From the NCBI GenBank assembly GCA_016713725.1, contig JADJOO010000006.1, positions 1-64,000 on the forward strand: a stretch of 64,000 nucleotides of DNA, in the 5' to 3' direction. Shown here in pieces: positions 8,893 to 18,934 of this stretch. Numbering within the stretch: the stretch's first letter is position 1; the number at the start of each line of letters is the position of its first letter. The notes below the pieces were generated by a model, which did not search any database, had not been told where the DNA came from, and saw only the letters and a list, made by a program, of their open reading frames with translations. The stretch comes from Pseudomonadota bacterium (GTDB taxonomy: Bacteria; Pseudomonadota; Gammaproteobacteria; Steroidobacterales; Steroidobacteraceae). A program made the translations under genes and the position numbers.

Positions 8893-10590
8893 CTAGAGGT
8901 GTCGATACGGCGGATGTCGTGGTGTCGATGGGGGCGGGTTCTTCTCCAGCAGCTGCAGCGCCACTTCCACGGCCTTTTCCAGTTGCAAGTCGTGACCTTC
9001 GCGCGCCGCGTGCGGGCTCTCCTCCACCTCGATGTCGGGCGGCACGCTGTGATTCTCCCGGTCCCAGGTGCCGTCCGTGCTGTAGAAAGCCAGATTCGGC
9101 GTACTGACGTGACCGCCGTCCAGCAGGTCGTCGGGATTGGTGGCCCCGCCGATCAGGCCTCCCCAGGTTCGCTTGCCTACCAGCGGGCCCAGGCCCGCCT
9201 TGCGAAACAGCCACGGCAGATGATCGCCACCGGAGCCTGCCAACTCGTTGATGATCATCACCTTGGGGCCAAAGATGCCCTCCATGGGCGTGGAGATATC
9301 CCTACCGTCCCGCATGTGGAAGTAGTTCATCAATGGCCTGCGCAGGTAATCGATCATGTAGTCCGCCATGATGCCGCCCGCGTTGTAGCGCTCGTCGACG
9401 ATGACGGCGTCCTTGCCCACCTGCGCGAAGTAATAGCGATTGAAGCTCTGGTAGCCGAGCGCCGACACATCGGGCACCGGCACGTACGCCACGCGGCCAT
9501 TCGTCAACTCATCGACGGTGCGACGGTTGTTTTCGATCCAGGCGAACCTCCGCAACGGCGCTTCGTCTTCCAGCGGTTCGACCTTGATCTCCCTCGCGCC
9601 ACTTCCGTCGGCCCTGGGACCCACTTTCAGTACGACGGTGCCTCCGGCGGTTCCTTCGAAGTACCTGTAGACGTCGGTCGAGGGATACACCTCCTGGCCG
9701 TTGATCGCCAGCAGGTACTCGCCCACCTGCACGTTCATTCCCGGCTCGGTCAGCGGCGAGCGAGACTGGGGATTCCATGTGTCGCGCTCGTAGATGCGCG
9801 CGAAGCAAAAGCGGTTGTCCCTGACATCGTAGTCGGCCCCGAGCAGCCCGGTTTTCGAGCGCCTGAGCCTGAATGCGGCCGCCTGTGGACCGGCGACCGC
9901 CATGTGATCCACCGAGAGATTCCCCAACATTTCGCTGAGCAGGTAGTCGAGATCCTCGCGACTCGCGAGGTTCCAGAGGAACGGCTCGTATCTCCTGCGG
10001 GTCTCCCGTTGGTCGAGACCGTGCAGACCGGGATCGTAGAAGAAGTCGCGCTGGTTTCTCCATGCCTGCTCGAACATGTGCCGCCATTCCGTGCGCGGAT
10101 CGACCTGGACCTGGATGGAATCGGGTTTGATCTCGCGACCGGGCGTGGGTCGGCGCGACCTGCCGATCGACTCGTCGACCGGCGAAACGAACCAGGCGTG
10201 TTTTCTGGACTCGTTCCCTCGGGAGTACAGCATTCTCCCGCCGTCGAAGGACAACTCGAACGCAGTGACCTGATCCAGTACGACACCGGTCTCTCCGGTG
10301 GTGAGGTCGAACCTGTAGACGTTCCGCGGCGGACCTTCGGCCGAGAACAAAAGCGGGGTCGTGATCGGCGCGCGTTCCACGAGGAATACGCTGCCCGGCT
10401 CGCCCGCCGTCAGGCCGTCGTAGTTCCGGGCCGGAACGGGCAGCGTGAGGATGTGCCTGGAAATACGGTCGAAGCGGGTCCAGTCCGTTCCCCCGGCCCC
10501 CGGGCGGCCCGTGCTGGCTGCGGAATCCTGCGCGACTGTCAGCAGCGGCAATACCTCCCCGAGCGTGACGGCGTAGACATTTCGCGTCAT
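8893..10590 (-). CDS. Tricorn-type S41 peptidase, C-terminal half
   Basis: 565 residues holding the end of the second beta-propeller, a helical domain (TEWRHMFEQAWRNQRDFFYD), a PDZ-like domain (VGEYLLAINGQEV) and the S41 catalytic region with the nucleophile motif NELAGSGGDHLPWLF and KRTWGGLIGG. In tricorn proteases this follows directly on a long propeller region in one chain of about 1,050-1,100 residues. Here the ATG at 10590 overlaps the stop of the upstream half as ATGA. That fits either a true split with translational coupling or a single-base error joining one gene. It would degrade peptides of roughly 6-12 residues. Confidence 0.85.
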   Translation of the reverse strand: MTRNVYAVTLGEVLPLLTVAQDSAASTGRPGAGGTDWTRFDRISRHILTLPVPARNYDGLTAGEPGSVFLVERAPITTPLLFSAEGPPRNVYRFDLTTGETGVVLDQVTAFELSFDGGRMLYSRGNESRKHAWFVSPVDESIGRSRRPTPGREIKPDSIQVQVDPRTEWRHMFEQAWRNQRDFFYDPGLHGLDQRETRRRYEPFLWNLASREDLDYLLSEMLGNLSVDHMAVAGPQAAAFRLRRSKTGLLGADYDVRDNRFCFARIYERDTWNPQSRSPLTEPGMNVQVGEYLLAINGQEVYPSTDVYRYFEGTAGGTVVLKVGPRADGSGAREIKVEPLEDEAPLRRFAWIENNRRTVDELTNGRVAYVPVPDVSALGYQSFNRYYFAQVGKDAVIVDERYNAGGIMADYMIDYLRRPLMNYFHMRDGRDISTPMEGIFGPKVMIINELAGSGGDHLPWLFRKAGLGPLVGKRTWGGLIGGATNPDDLLDGGHVSTPNLAFYSTDGTWDRENHSVPPDIEVEESPHAAREGHDLQLEKAVEVALQLLEKNPPPSTPRHPPYRHL

Positions 10591-12233
10591 AGCGAAAGAC
10601 GCTCGGAATCCCTGAGCAGACCCGTTTTCATGCTCGCGTCGGTGCTCGCGGTGAAGTACAGGTACTGGCCTCCCCGGTCGAAAGCGAGATGCAGCGCATC
10701 GCTCATGCCGTCGGTCAGCTGGTAACTCCTGCCCTGCTCGACCGAATGGATGAATACCGCATGCAAATGGCTCGGCAGCTGTCGGGTGTAGGCAAACCAG
10801 CGGCTGTCCGCCGACCAGGCGAACTGCATGGGCTGCGCTGGGTTGACGTAGAGGTCGGTATCCACGCGCACGCGCGTCGCGTGCTCGATGTCGACGATCC
10901 AGAAGTTCAGACGCTTGTCGGTGTAGCCGATCCTGCTGGAGTCCGGCGACCAGACGGATGAGTTAGGGAAGCCCGGCGGGTCACCGAGGCCGATCCTGCG
11001 CACGTCCCCGCGACCGCTCGCGTCCCGGATGTGCAGGGCATACTCGCCTGATTCATCGGAGAAGTAGGCAATGGACCGGCCATCGGGCGACCAGACCGGT
11101 TCACGCTCCACGGCGCCGGGCGTCTGCGTCAGGTTGCGGCCGTGTCCTTTCGCCGTCCCTGCCACCAGGATCTCGCCGCGCAGGCCGAAGACGACCTCGT
11201 CTCCGGTCGGAGACAGTCGCGGCCGGATGCTCCGGTCGGTCGATTCGAGTATTTCGGCAACGCTTCGAACGTGAGGTCGAACCTCGGGAAAGTCCGCCAT
11301 GGGGGGGATGTCGAGCACCCGGTCGAGTCCGGACTCGAGGTCCAGCAGATGCAGCGACCCGAACTGCTCATAGACGATGGCATCTGAGGAGGCCGCTGCC
11401 GACTTGAGGTCGAAGCCGTCGTTGTCTACCAGCTGCTTCACGGCGCCCGACCTCAGGTGATACGAGTAGAGCCTCACCGGGCCGCTGCGGTCGGAGAGGA
11501 AGTAGATGTACTCCCCTACCCACATCGGGTTGAAATCGTTGGATTCCTCGCGAGGAATCCTGGCCTGGATGCTGGAGTCGCCCAAGTCCGCAATCAGGAT
11601 GGACGTCGCCTGTCCGCCGCGATAGCGTTTCCAGTCCGCTTGCCACTGGGTGTTCGGGACATAGGCGATGCGTTTGCCATCGGGAGAGAACGCAGCCTGC
11701 GCCGCCCGCACCAGCGGCACGGGCTTGACGGGGCCACCTTCAGCCGGCACCGTGAACAGCTGGACGACACCGCTGGCGAATGCCGTTCGCCGCGAACTGA
11801 AGACGATGCGTTTCCCGTCGGGAGCCCAGGCCACCGTGTCACCCGTCCGGTTCATCCGCATCTCGCCGAGATCCGCGGGGTGGAACGTCAGCTGGCGGGG
11901 CTCGCCTCCGGCGAAGGGCACGGCATAGACGTTGCGTACGCCGTCTCTTTCGTCCAGGAACGCGATCTGCGAACCGTCGGGTGAGAACGCGGGTTTGGCC
12001 GCATGGCCCGTACGGGTCAGGCGACGCAGCTCGCTGCCATCACGATTTGCGACCCAGATGTCCCCGGCGTAGTTGAACGCGAGGTGTGTCCGGCTCAGCG
12101 AAGGGTCTCGCAACAGCAGGGGCGCCCGGGGTTCCGCGGAGGCACCGCCCTGGCCAGCGGCGGTTACGTTGCCGCAGGCGAGAATGACGACTGCAACGAC
12201 ACGCAGCCAGTTCGTGTACGAGCCTCCGTTCAT
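10587..12233 (-). CDS. Tricorn-type peptidase, secreted N-terminal beta-propeller half
   Basis: 548 residues starting with a signal peptide (VVAVVILACGNVTAAGQG), so the protease is exported. It then shows repeated WD/PD40-like blades such as FSPDGSQIAFLDERDG, WAPDGKRIVFSSRR, LSPTGDEVVFGLRG and WSPDGRSIAYFSDESG, as in the two tricorn propellers. It stops at SERLSL, exactly where homologues continue into xRNVYAVxL, which is how the next frame begins. It starts 2 bases after the stop of the serine hydrolase gene, so the genes are co-transcribed. Confidence 0.85.
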   Translation of the reverse strand: MNGGSYTNWLRVVAVVILACGNVTAAGQGGASAEPRAPLLLRDPSLSRTHLAFNYAGDIWVANRDGSELRRLTRTGHAAKPAFSPDGSQIAFLDERDGVRNVYAVPFAGGEPRQLTFHPADLGEMRMNRTGDTVAWAPDGKRIVFSSRRTAFASGVVQLFTVPAEGGPVKPVPLVRAAQAAFSPDGKRIAYVPNTQWQADWKRYRGGQATSILIADLGDSSIQARIPREESNDFNPMWVGEYIYFLSDRSGPVRLYSYHLRSGAVKQLVDNDGFDLKSAAASSDAIVYEQFGSLHLLDLESGLDRVLDIPPMADFPEVRPHVRSVAEILESTDRSIRPRLSPTGDEVVFGLRGEILVAGTAKGHGRNLTQTPGAVEREPVWSPDGRSIAYFSDESGEYALHIRDASGRGDVRRIGLGDPPGFPNSSVWSPDSSRIGYTDKRLNFWIVDIEHATRVRVDTDLYVNPAQPMQFAWSADSRWFAYTRQLPSHLHAVFIHSVEQGRSYQLTDGMSDALHLAFDRGGQYLYFTASTDASMKTGLLRDSERLSL

Positions 12234-12235
12234 GA

Positions 12236-14035
12236 CTACCGTGCGTCCACGCGCTTTGAGAAGTATTCACCGGAGGGTTCGGTCTGCCTGAGTCCGGTGA
12301 CCCGGTCGTCGTCCATCACGAACTCGTACGTGACGTCCGAGAATTCGCGAATCCTGAACTCGAGATCCCGATAGGGAATCAGGACACGGTTGGGACCCTC
12401 CGGCGAGGCGACGACGAGCGTGGCGCCCGGCTGCAGCCCGACCTGGAACCGTGCTCCGTCGGCACTCTCGTAGGTGCCGGCCAGGCGCTCAAGCAGACGC
12501 TTGTCCACTGGCGTCCGCCGTCGCACGAACGTCGCTTCGGCCTCGTCAAGCGACATCGTCGCGCGGTCGAGGTCGCCATGTGGGCTGGTCAGGAAATTCA
12601 CCGACCGCAGGCCGTCCTGTTCATCGTCCGGCGTCTGGAAGCGGTCGTAGTGAAAATGCTCCAGCGGGAGATGGAGATTGTGAAAGTCCAGCTGAAGCTG
12701 CCCGTCCTCCAACCCGACTCGCATCACGCCATAGGCGGGATGCTCGTAGTCACCCGCGTAATCCTGCAGTGCATGCGAAGGCTGCGTGCCGCTGATGCGC
12801 CCGGCACCGGCGCGGGAACGAGCGGCGGCGTCGGCCTGCTTTTCCTTGCGCCGCACTTCGAGCCACCGATCCGTCCAGGGTGTCACGCTCATGCCCAGGA
12901 GCCGCTCATACACCTCATAGCTCAGGGCGTCTGTGAGCTTGCGGGTGTGCTTGCCGATCGTGAAGACGATGACGCCGATGCGCTCGTGCGGCAGGTAGGA
13001 TATCTGCGAGTAGAAGCCGGGTAGCGCGCCCCCATGGTAGGTGATGAGATGGCCGCGATAGGAGGCGGTCCTGCGACCCATCCCCTCCACCGGGTTCTGC
13101 AGTTCCCACCATCCGTGGGCTTCTCCCAGTTCGCTCGGAAGCGCGATCGACGGCAGCAGGGTCGCTTCGAGAACGCTGGCGGGCAGCACCTGCCTCCCCG
13201 CATAGCGACCCTCGTTCATCAAGGCGATGAGCCAGTGCGAGAGGTCCTCGATGTTCGAGACGATGGAACCCGCGGCGGCAATGCCGTCGATGTGCTCGTA
13301 GTACGGAATCCGATAAAGCTCGGTACTGTCGCGCCGCTCGTCATAGGGCACTCCGTGATCGGGCTGCTCAAGCAGCTCCGGGATCGAGAACCCGGTCGCT
13401 CCCATGTCCAGTGGCGCCAGGATCCTCTCCTGTACGAAATCCTTCCACGGCCGGCCGGACTCGAGCTCCACGACGTGACCCACGCCGGCATACATCAGGT
13501 TGTTGTAGAGCTGGACCTGTCGTGGAGGCGCCGCCGGCTCGAGGAGCTTCAGCCGCTCGTAGATCTCGCGGGTCGTGAACTCTGACCGGTACCAGATCGA
13601 ATCGTGCCGGGTGATGCCGGTGCGGTGAGCGAGCATGTCCTGCAGCGTCACCGTGTTGTTGAGCGAATCGCTGTAGAACTGGATGGACGGCACCGAATTG
13701 CGGATGGGCTCGTCCCAGGTGAGTTTCCCCTCCTCCACCAGGAATCCGGCCGCGACGGCCGTGAAGAGCTTGGTGTTCGAGGCGATCTGAAAAACCGTCT
13801 TCGAGGTGACGGGCAGCTTGTTGCCGTAATCGCGATAGCCATAACCGCGCGTGAACACCAACTGGTCGTCCACTACGACCCCGACGCCGATGCCCACGCC
13901 ATTCCAGTCGTACAGCACGCTCTGCACGTGCTCATCGAAGGAACGGAGCTTGCGGGCCACGTCGGCGCTTCGGTCCATGCCATGGGCCGGCAGGCTCAGG
14001 ATGGCCGCAATCAGGAATCCGCAAGGCATCCTCAT
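12236..14035 (-). CDS. Secreted serine hydrolase of the beta-lactamase/PBP4* type
   Basis: The start at 14035 follows GAGGAG and gives a signal peptide (MPCGFLIAAILSLPAHG); a longer frame exists upstream without support. The class C-like fold is marked by the SxxK motif in IASNTKLF, the tyrosine motif in VQLYNNLMY and the HGG third motif in YHGGALPGF. A C-terminal lipocalin-like extension (LQDYAGDYEHPAYG, LAGTYESADGARF) matches D-aminopeptidase/PBP4*-type enzymes. It probably cleaves D-amino-acid peptides or related esters in the periplasm, consistent with its place in the D-amino-acid locus. Confidence 0.8.
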   Translation of the reverse strand: MRMPCGFLIAAILSLPAHGMDRSADVARKLRSFDEHVQSVLYDWNGVGIGVGVVVDDQLVFTRGYGYRDYGNKLPVTSKTVFQIASNTKLFTAVAAGFLVEEGKLTWDEPIRNSVPSIQFYSDSLNNTVTLQDMLAHRTGITRHDSIWYRSEFTTREIYERLKLLEPAAPPRQVQLYNNLMYAGVGHVVELESGRPWKDFVQERILAPLDMGATGFSIPELLEQPDHGVPYDERRDSTELYRIPYYEHIDGIAAAGSIVSNIEDLSHWLIALMNEGRYAGRQVLPASVLEATLLPSIALPSELGEAHGWWELQNPVEGMGRRTASYRGHLITYHGGALPGFYSQISYLPHERIGVIVFTIGKHTRKLTDALSYEVYERLLGMSVTPWTDRWLEVRRKEKQADAAARSRAGAGRISGTQPSHALQDYAGDYEHPAYGVMRVGLEDGQLQLDFHNLHLPLEHFHYDRFQTPDDEQDGLRSVNFLTSPHGDLDRATMSLDEAEATFVRRRTPVDKRLLERLAGTYESADGARFQVGLQPGATLVVASPEGPNRVLIPYRDLEFRIREFSDVTYEFVMDDDRVTGLRQTEPSGEYFSKRVDAR

Positions 14036-14164
14036 GGACAGAAGCTCCTCAGTCAGGGTATCGAGTGAATGGAACGGATGGAGATCAGGGATCGTGGGCC
14101 GGCTGACGAGGTCCCCGTCAGGCAGCAACGGCGTCGGAAATATCAGGACAGCGAACAGCGGCGC

Positions 14165-15871
14165 TCAGTGCGGCGGCGGCTCCTTCCATCCGGTCCAACC
14201 CGGGCCGCGCACCACGGCCCCCGGCTTCGCGCCGGTGTGTTCACCGGCCTCGAGCACCTGCACGCCATTGACGAACACGTCCAGCACTCCGGTCGCGAAC
14301 TGGTGTGGCTGGTCGAAGGTCGCGTGGTCGATGATCTTTGCCGGATCGAAGATCACGATGTCCGCGTGACAGCCGACGTCGATGCATCCTCGAGCGCGCA
14401 ATTTCCAGTTCTGCGCCGGCAGCCGCGTGAGGCGGCGAATGGCATCCGATAGCGTGGCCACCCGCCGTCGCGGACGTAGTGGCCCAGGAATCGCGCGAAC
14501 GCACCGTAGGCGCGCGGATGGGGGCTGCTCTTGAGAAATGGCCCCTCGGGCGCCGGCGCCGGGCGCGTCGGAATCGATGCTCACCCAGGGCTGCGAGAGC
14601 CCGAGTTTCACATTCTCCTCGGACATGAGGAAATACGCGGTGTCGACGCGCGTGTGATCCTCGATCACGAGGTCGATGGCGACGTCTTCCGGGGACGTGC
14701 CGCGCAACTTCGCCACCTCGGCCAGGGTCTTGCCCGTGAGCGGCTTGAGCGCCTCGGTCTTGAAACCCAGCAGCCGCACACGATCGGGCGAACCGGCGGC
14801 GGTACAGGCTTTCCCAGCCCTTGGCGGGCGTTCGCATTTCCTCGCGGACGCGCTGGCGGATCTGCGGGTCCTGGAGGCGCCTGACCCAGTCATCCAGGCC
14901 CCCTTCCTGCACCCACGGCGGCATGGCGGCGTCGAGCCCCGTGGCGCCGGCGGTGTACGGATACATGTTCGCGGTGATGGGCAAGCCCGCGGCGCGCGCC
15001 TCCTCGATCCTGGCGACGGCCTGTTTCATCTTCGGCCAGTTCTGCTGACCCGCGGCCTTCAGGTGATGAACCTCGGCGTGGACATTCGCGGAGCGGGAGA
15101 TTTCGATCAGTTCGTCGAGCGCCTCGAGAAAGCGGTCGCCCTCGCTGCGCAGATGCGAGATATAGCCGCCGCCGTACTCGCCGGCGGCCCGGGACAGCGC
15201 GATGAGTTCGCTGGTGCTGGCGAAGGTGCCGGGTGTGTAGATCAGCGCGCTGCCGACACCGAGTGCACCCTCGCGCATCGCCTGGCGAACCACCTCCTGC
15301 ATGCGCGACAGTTCCGCCGGGCTGGGGGGCCGATTGGCATTGCCCAGCTCGTGCATGCGCACCGTGGCCGCACCGACAAATGACGCCACGTTGGGAGAGA
15401 CGCCCTGCTCGACCAGGTTATCGAGAAACTCCCCGAGAGTCCCCAGGAGATGTCGTAGCGGATATCGGTCTGCTCGTTCTTCATCTCCGCTTTCATGTCG
15501 GGCGTGAGGGGCCCCCAGGACTTGCCCTCGCCGAAGATCTCGAGCGTCACGCCCTGCTTGATGTCGCTCATCGCCCGGCCGTCGTGGATGAGCGACTCCG
15601 GCGCCCAGGAGAGCGTGTTGATGAAGCCGGGGGCCACGGCCAGGCCGCGGGCGTCCATTTCCCTTGCGGCGGCGTAGCGCTCGAGCTTCGGCCCGATGGC
15701 AACAACCCGGTCACCGCTCACCGCGAGATCACCCCTGTACGGAGCGCCGCCGCGGCCGTCGTAGATCGTTCCATTGCGGATCAGGAGATCAACCCGGGTG
15801 GCCTCGTCCTGCGATCGGCAGGCACCGAGCAGGCACAGCAGGCCGGCGACCGCGAACCCGATGAACTTCAT
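14165..15871 (-). CDS. N-acyl-D-amino-acid deacylase (D-aminoacylase) family lipoprotein, frameshifted
   Basis: Successive frames rebuild a D-aminoacylase: lipobox LLCLLGAC, VDLLIRNGTIYDGRGG, GLAVAPGFINTLSW, ISHLRSEGDRFLEALDEL, VHHLKAAGQQNW (metal His), MYPYTAG, KPLTGKTLAEVA, WVSIDSDAP (catalytic Asp) and DVGCHADIVIFDP. The family hydrolyses N-acyl-D-amino acids. The first metal site is atypical: FINTLSWAPES replaces the usual DxHxH region, as in the lipoprotein subgroup. Frame breaks occur near 15430, 14815, 14565 and 14470. The start overlaps the PfpI-like gene stop by 4 bases. Confidence 0.75.
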
Positions 15872-16518
15872 GGCTGAAGCGTCCTCTCCGCTGATTTCGC
15901 CCGCACATATTCCATGTAGGCCGCGGTATCGTCGGCGACGTCGCGGCCATGCAGCAGTTCCACCACCGCGAGTGCCATGTCGATGCCCGCCGAGATTCCG
16001 GCCGACGTGATGATGCCGTCCTGCACGACGCGAGCCGAGCGCTGCACATCGATAGTCGGGTCGAGGGTCGCGAGCGAATCGAGCGCACCCCAGTGCGTCG
16101 TGGCGCGCTTGTTGCGGAGCAGTTCGGCCCGCGCAAGCAGCAACGCGCCCGAGCACACCGACGTCACTAGCTTCGCCGAGGCGGCGGCCGTACGTAACCA
16201 GCCGATCGACCGCGCATGCTCGAGCAGCCGCCGCGTTCCCCAGCCCCCGGGGACGACCAGGATATCGATGGGAGGCGCGGAGGAGAACGCGTGGGCCGGG
16301 ATCACCCACAGTCCACCCGTGGCCTCGACCGGCTCCACTTGCTCCGCCACCGTGAATACCGTGAAGGGTGCGGACTGGTCGCTGTGCCGCGAGTCGAGCC
16401 CGGGTATCAGCCGGGTTCTCGAGAAGACCTCGAATGGGCCGGCGAAATCGAGCACTTCGACTTCGTCGAATATGAAGATGCCAACTGTCGTCCGGTTGCG
16501 CACTACTTCGGTGTCCAT
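15868..16518 (-). CDS. DJ-1/PfpI family protein
   Basis: About 216 residues from the ATG at 16518, which follows AGGAGG. The domain is class I glutamine-amidotransferase-like: VGIFIFDEVEVLDFAGPFEVF at the start, the PGG loop in VVPGGWGTR, the nucleophile elbow VTSVCSGALLLARA with its Cys, and ATTHWGALD. This subgroup resembles isonitrile hydratase and the N-terminal domain of GlxA regulators but has no HTH. Its function in this operon is unknown. It is the second of three DJ-1-like proteins in the locus. Confidence 0.8.
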   Translation of the reverse strand: MDTEVVRNRTTVGIFIFDEVEVLDFAGPFEVFSRTRLIPGLDSRHSDQSAPFTVFTVAEQVEPVEATGGLWVIPAHAFSSAPPIDILVVPGGWGTRRLLEHARSIGWLRTAAASAKLVTSVCSGALLLARAELLRNKRATTHWGALDSLATLDPTIDVQRSARVVQDGIITSAGISAGIDMALAVVELLHGRDVADDTAAYMEYVRAKSAERTLQP

Positions 16519-16537
16519 CGACGAACGTCCTCCTGGG

Positions 16538-18934
16538 CTAGCGGGCATCGATCCGATCGAAGGACAGGTTCACGATCGGGTACCGCCGCCAGTCCTGGTA
16601 GTCGAAATGCCACCACTCCGCTTCGAATACCGTGAAGCCTTCGGCCTCCATCCGATCGCGCAGCAGTTCCCGATGCCAGCGTTGCAGCGAAGTGCCACCT
16701 GGGTAGTCCGGATACGAACGATCGCTCGGCTCATCGTATGTACCCACCATCTGTACCGGCTTACCCGATTCGAGGTCGTACAGGGTGAGGTCGACGGCGG
16801 CGCCACGGTTGTGTCGTGAACCCTGGGTCGGATCGGCGACGAAGATCTTCTTGTCGTCCGGCATGGCGTCCCAGAACACGCGCGTCACGTACCAGGGTCG
16901 GTAGGCGTCGTGCACGACCACGCCATAGCCCAGCTTCGCCAGGCTCCGATGGACGCGCAGCAGCGCCTCGGCGGGCTCACGCTGCATGAACGCGCGCGGC
17001 TGCGCGTAGAAGGCCGTGCTCAGGAAGTTGTTGGTCGACGCATAGCGTACGTCGAGCTTGATGGTCGGATCGAGCCGGGTCAGTTCCACCAGGTTCGGCT
17101 CGCGGAATTGCCCGCTCTCCCGGGGCGGCATTGCCGCGCGGGCCTCTTCGAGCAAAACCTCTACCGGTCGCAGTGGCGTGACCCGCTGCTGCTCGGCACC
17201 GTCCTCCGGACCGATGCTCCGGCGTCTGAATACGACGTTGCCGGCGTTTACCTGCGTCGCGCGTCCCGTTGCGTCCCGCGTGAAGATCAGTCGCTCGCCG
17301 TCGTAGCTTCCGCGGTCCGGAAACCGGAATTCGTTTTCCGACACCTGATCGAGCGGGATGTACTCGAACCACTCGATCAGCGCCCAGAGCCTGGCGTCTT
17401 TCTCGAAAATGTACAGGATGTCGTGGTCCCAGCCGTACTCGCCGATGAGCCCGGTCCAGTTTGCTGGAGCAGGCGCTGGCCTCTGCACAGGCACGCGCTT
17501 GAACTCGTCGCCACCGATCGCGATCGTGCCTTCACGCACCACGATCCTCTCGCCGTAGCCGAGGTTGCCGTCGGTGATCAGCGCATCGCCGAGTCTGCGC
17601 AGTCGCCCGGGCGAGCCGCCGTCCAGATCGAGCAGCGACAGCTCGCCGGCGGATTCCATCAACTCGACGGCGCGCGAGCCTTTGACGTAGCGTCCGGCGA
17701 CTCGGCGCGCCAGCTCGGGCGGCACCGGCGAGCTAAGTTCCGGTGGGATGACCGGGTCGCCCTGTCGCACCGCCAGCATGGCCTGCAACGCGACCTGGGT
17801 CACCCGCCGGGTCACCGCGTTGGCGCAATCCCGGGTGGTCACTGCGACCACGCCGAGTTTCTGGTCCGGCAGGGCCGCCAGCGTCGTGGCGAAACCGTAG
17901 ACGGCGCCGCTGTGGCCAACCTGGCGATGTCCCGCGAGATCGGACACTTCGAAGCCGATGCCGAAACTGCCTTTCCCGGCCGGTGACGGGAATTGGGGCG
18001 CCCACATCTGCTCCAGGGTCGCCGGCTGCAGCAGCGCGCCATTGGCTCCCCTCCCGCCAGCGAACAGCACACTCATGAAGCGGCCGAGATCCATGACGCT
18101 GGTGTACAGCGAGGCGGCCGGCGCGATGCCGAGTTCGAACGTGGGGGCCGGAAAGACCCGCCCGTCCAGGGTCCACATCTCGGCTCGCGCGAGGTTCCTG
18201 GTGATCGCGGGGCGCGGCTCGAAGCTGCTGTGGCGCATGCCGACCGGATCCAGCACTGCGCGCTCGACGTACTTCGCGAACGGCTCGTCCCGGGTGCTTT
18301 CGAGTACCCGGCCCACCGCGCCGATCGCGGCGTTGGAGTAGTTGGCCCGTGTCTGCGGCGGGTACACCAGCGACGTGCGATTGAGGCTGGCAACGGTTTC
18401 AGCGATCGTCGGTTCGTTCGGATCAAAGTAGCTGCCGACGGGAGGCTCGCGCGTCAGGCCCGACTGATGCGACATCAGCTGGCGTAGGGTGATGGGCTGA
18501 CCGGATGGATTCGGGGGCTGGAAATCAGGCAGGTAGCGTGTGACGGGGGCATCCAGGTCGAGCTTGCCCCGCTCGACGAGCTGCATGATCGCGATGTCGG
18601 TGAAGAGCTTCGAGACCGAACCCACGCGGTACGTGGTCTCGGCCGTTGCCGGCTTCATGGCCTCGGGATCGGCCCAGCCGAAACCCTGCGCCCAGACGAC
18701 CTGCTGGTCGTGCACCAGAGCGATCGAAAACGCGGGAAGCTGCTTGTCGGCCAGTTCATGCTGGATGAATCCCTCCAGCATCCGAGCCACCGCCGCGTAG
18801 TCCGCGCGCGCCGCCGTGCTGGACGCCGAAGTGCTGGCAGACTGGCCGAACGATGCGCCTGGCCAGCCGCCCGCGACCAGCATCGACAGCAGCAGGCAGC
18901 CGAGGCGCATCCATGGCGCGCCAACGTAATTCAT
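16538..18934 (-). CDS. Fusion of serine beta-lactamase-like domain and VanX-type D-Ala-D-Ala dipeptidase
   Basis: 798 residues with a signal peptide (GCLLLSMLVAGGWPGASFGQ). Residues about 50-400 form a beta-lactamase-fold hydrolase with SVSK (SxxK), ANYSNAAIG (YxN) and VGHSGAVYG (third motif). A linker domain of about 200 residues follows. The last 200 residues are an M15D peptidase with the zinc motif SRHNRGAAVDLTL and the late catalytic motif EAEWWHFDY, as in VanX/DdpX. Together the enzyme could remove terminal D-Ala residues and cleave D-Ala-D-Ala. Its start overlaps the dgcA stop by 4 bases, linking it to D-amino-acid catabolism. Confidence 0.85.
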   Translation of the reverse strand: MNYVGAPWMRLGCLLLSMLVAGGWPGASFGQSASTSASSTAARADYAAVARMLEGFIQHELADKQLPAFSIALVHDQQVVWAQGFGWADPEAMKPATAETTYRVGSVSKLFTDIAIMQLVERGKLDLDAPVTRYLPDFQPPNPSGQPITLRQLMSHQSGLTREPPVGSYFDPNEPTIAETVASLNRTSLVYPPQTRANYSNAAIGAVGRVLESTRDEPFAKYVERAVLDPVGMRHSSFEPRPAITRNLARAEMWTLDGRVFPAPTFELGIAPAASLYTSVMDLGRFMSVLFAGGRGANGALLQPATLEQMWAPQFPSPAGKGSFGIGFEVSDLAGHRQVGHSGAVYGFATTLAALPDQKLGVVAVTTRDCANAVTRRVTQVALQAMLAVRQGDPVIPPELSSPVPPELARRVAGRYVKGSRAVELMESAGELSLLDLDGGSPGRLRRLGDALITDGNLGYGERIVVREGTIAIGGDEFKRVPVQRPAPAPANWTGLIGEYGWDHDILYIFEKDARLWALIEWFEYIPLDQVSENEFRFPDRGSYDGERLIFTRDATGRATQVNAGNVVFRRRSIGPEDGAEQQRVTPLRPVEVLLEEARAAMPPRESGQFREPNLVELTRLDPTIKLDVRYASTNNFLSTAFYAQPRAFMQREPAEALLRVHRSLAKLGYGVVVHDAYRPWYVTRVFWDAMPDDKKIFVADPTQGSRHNRGAAVDLTLYDLESGKPVQMVGTYDEPSDRSYPDYPGGTSLQRWHRELLRDRMEAEGFTVFEAEWWHFDYQDWRRYPIVNLSFDRIDAR

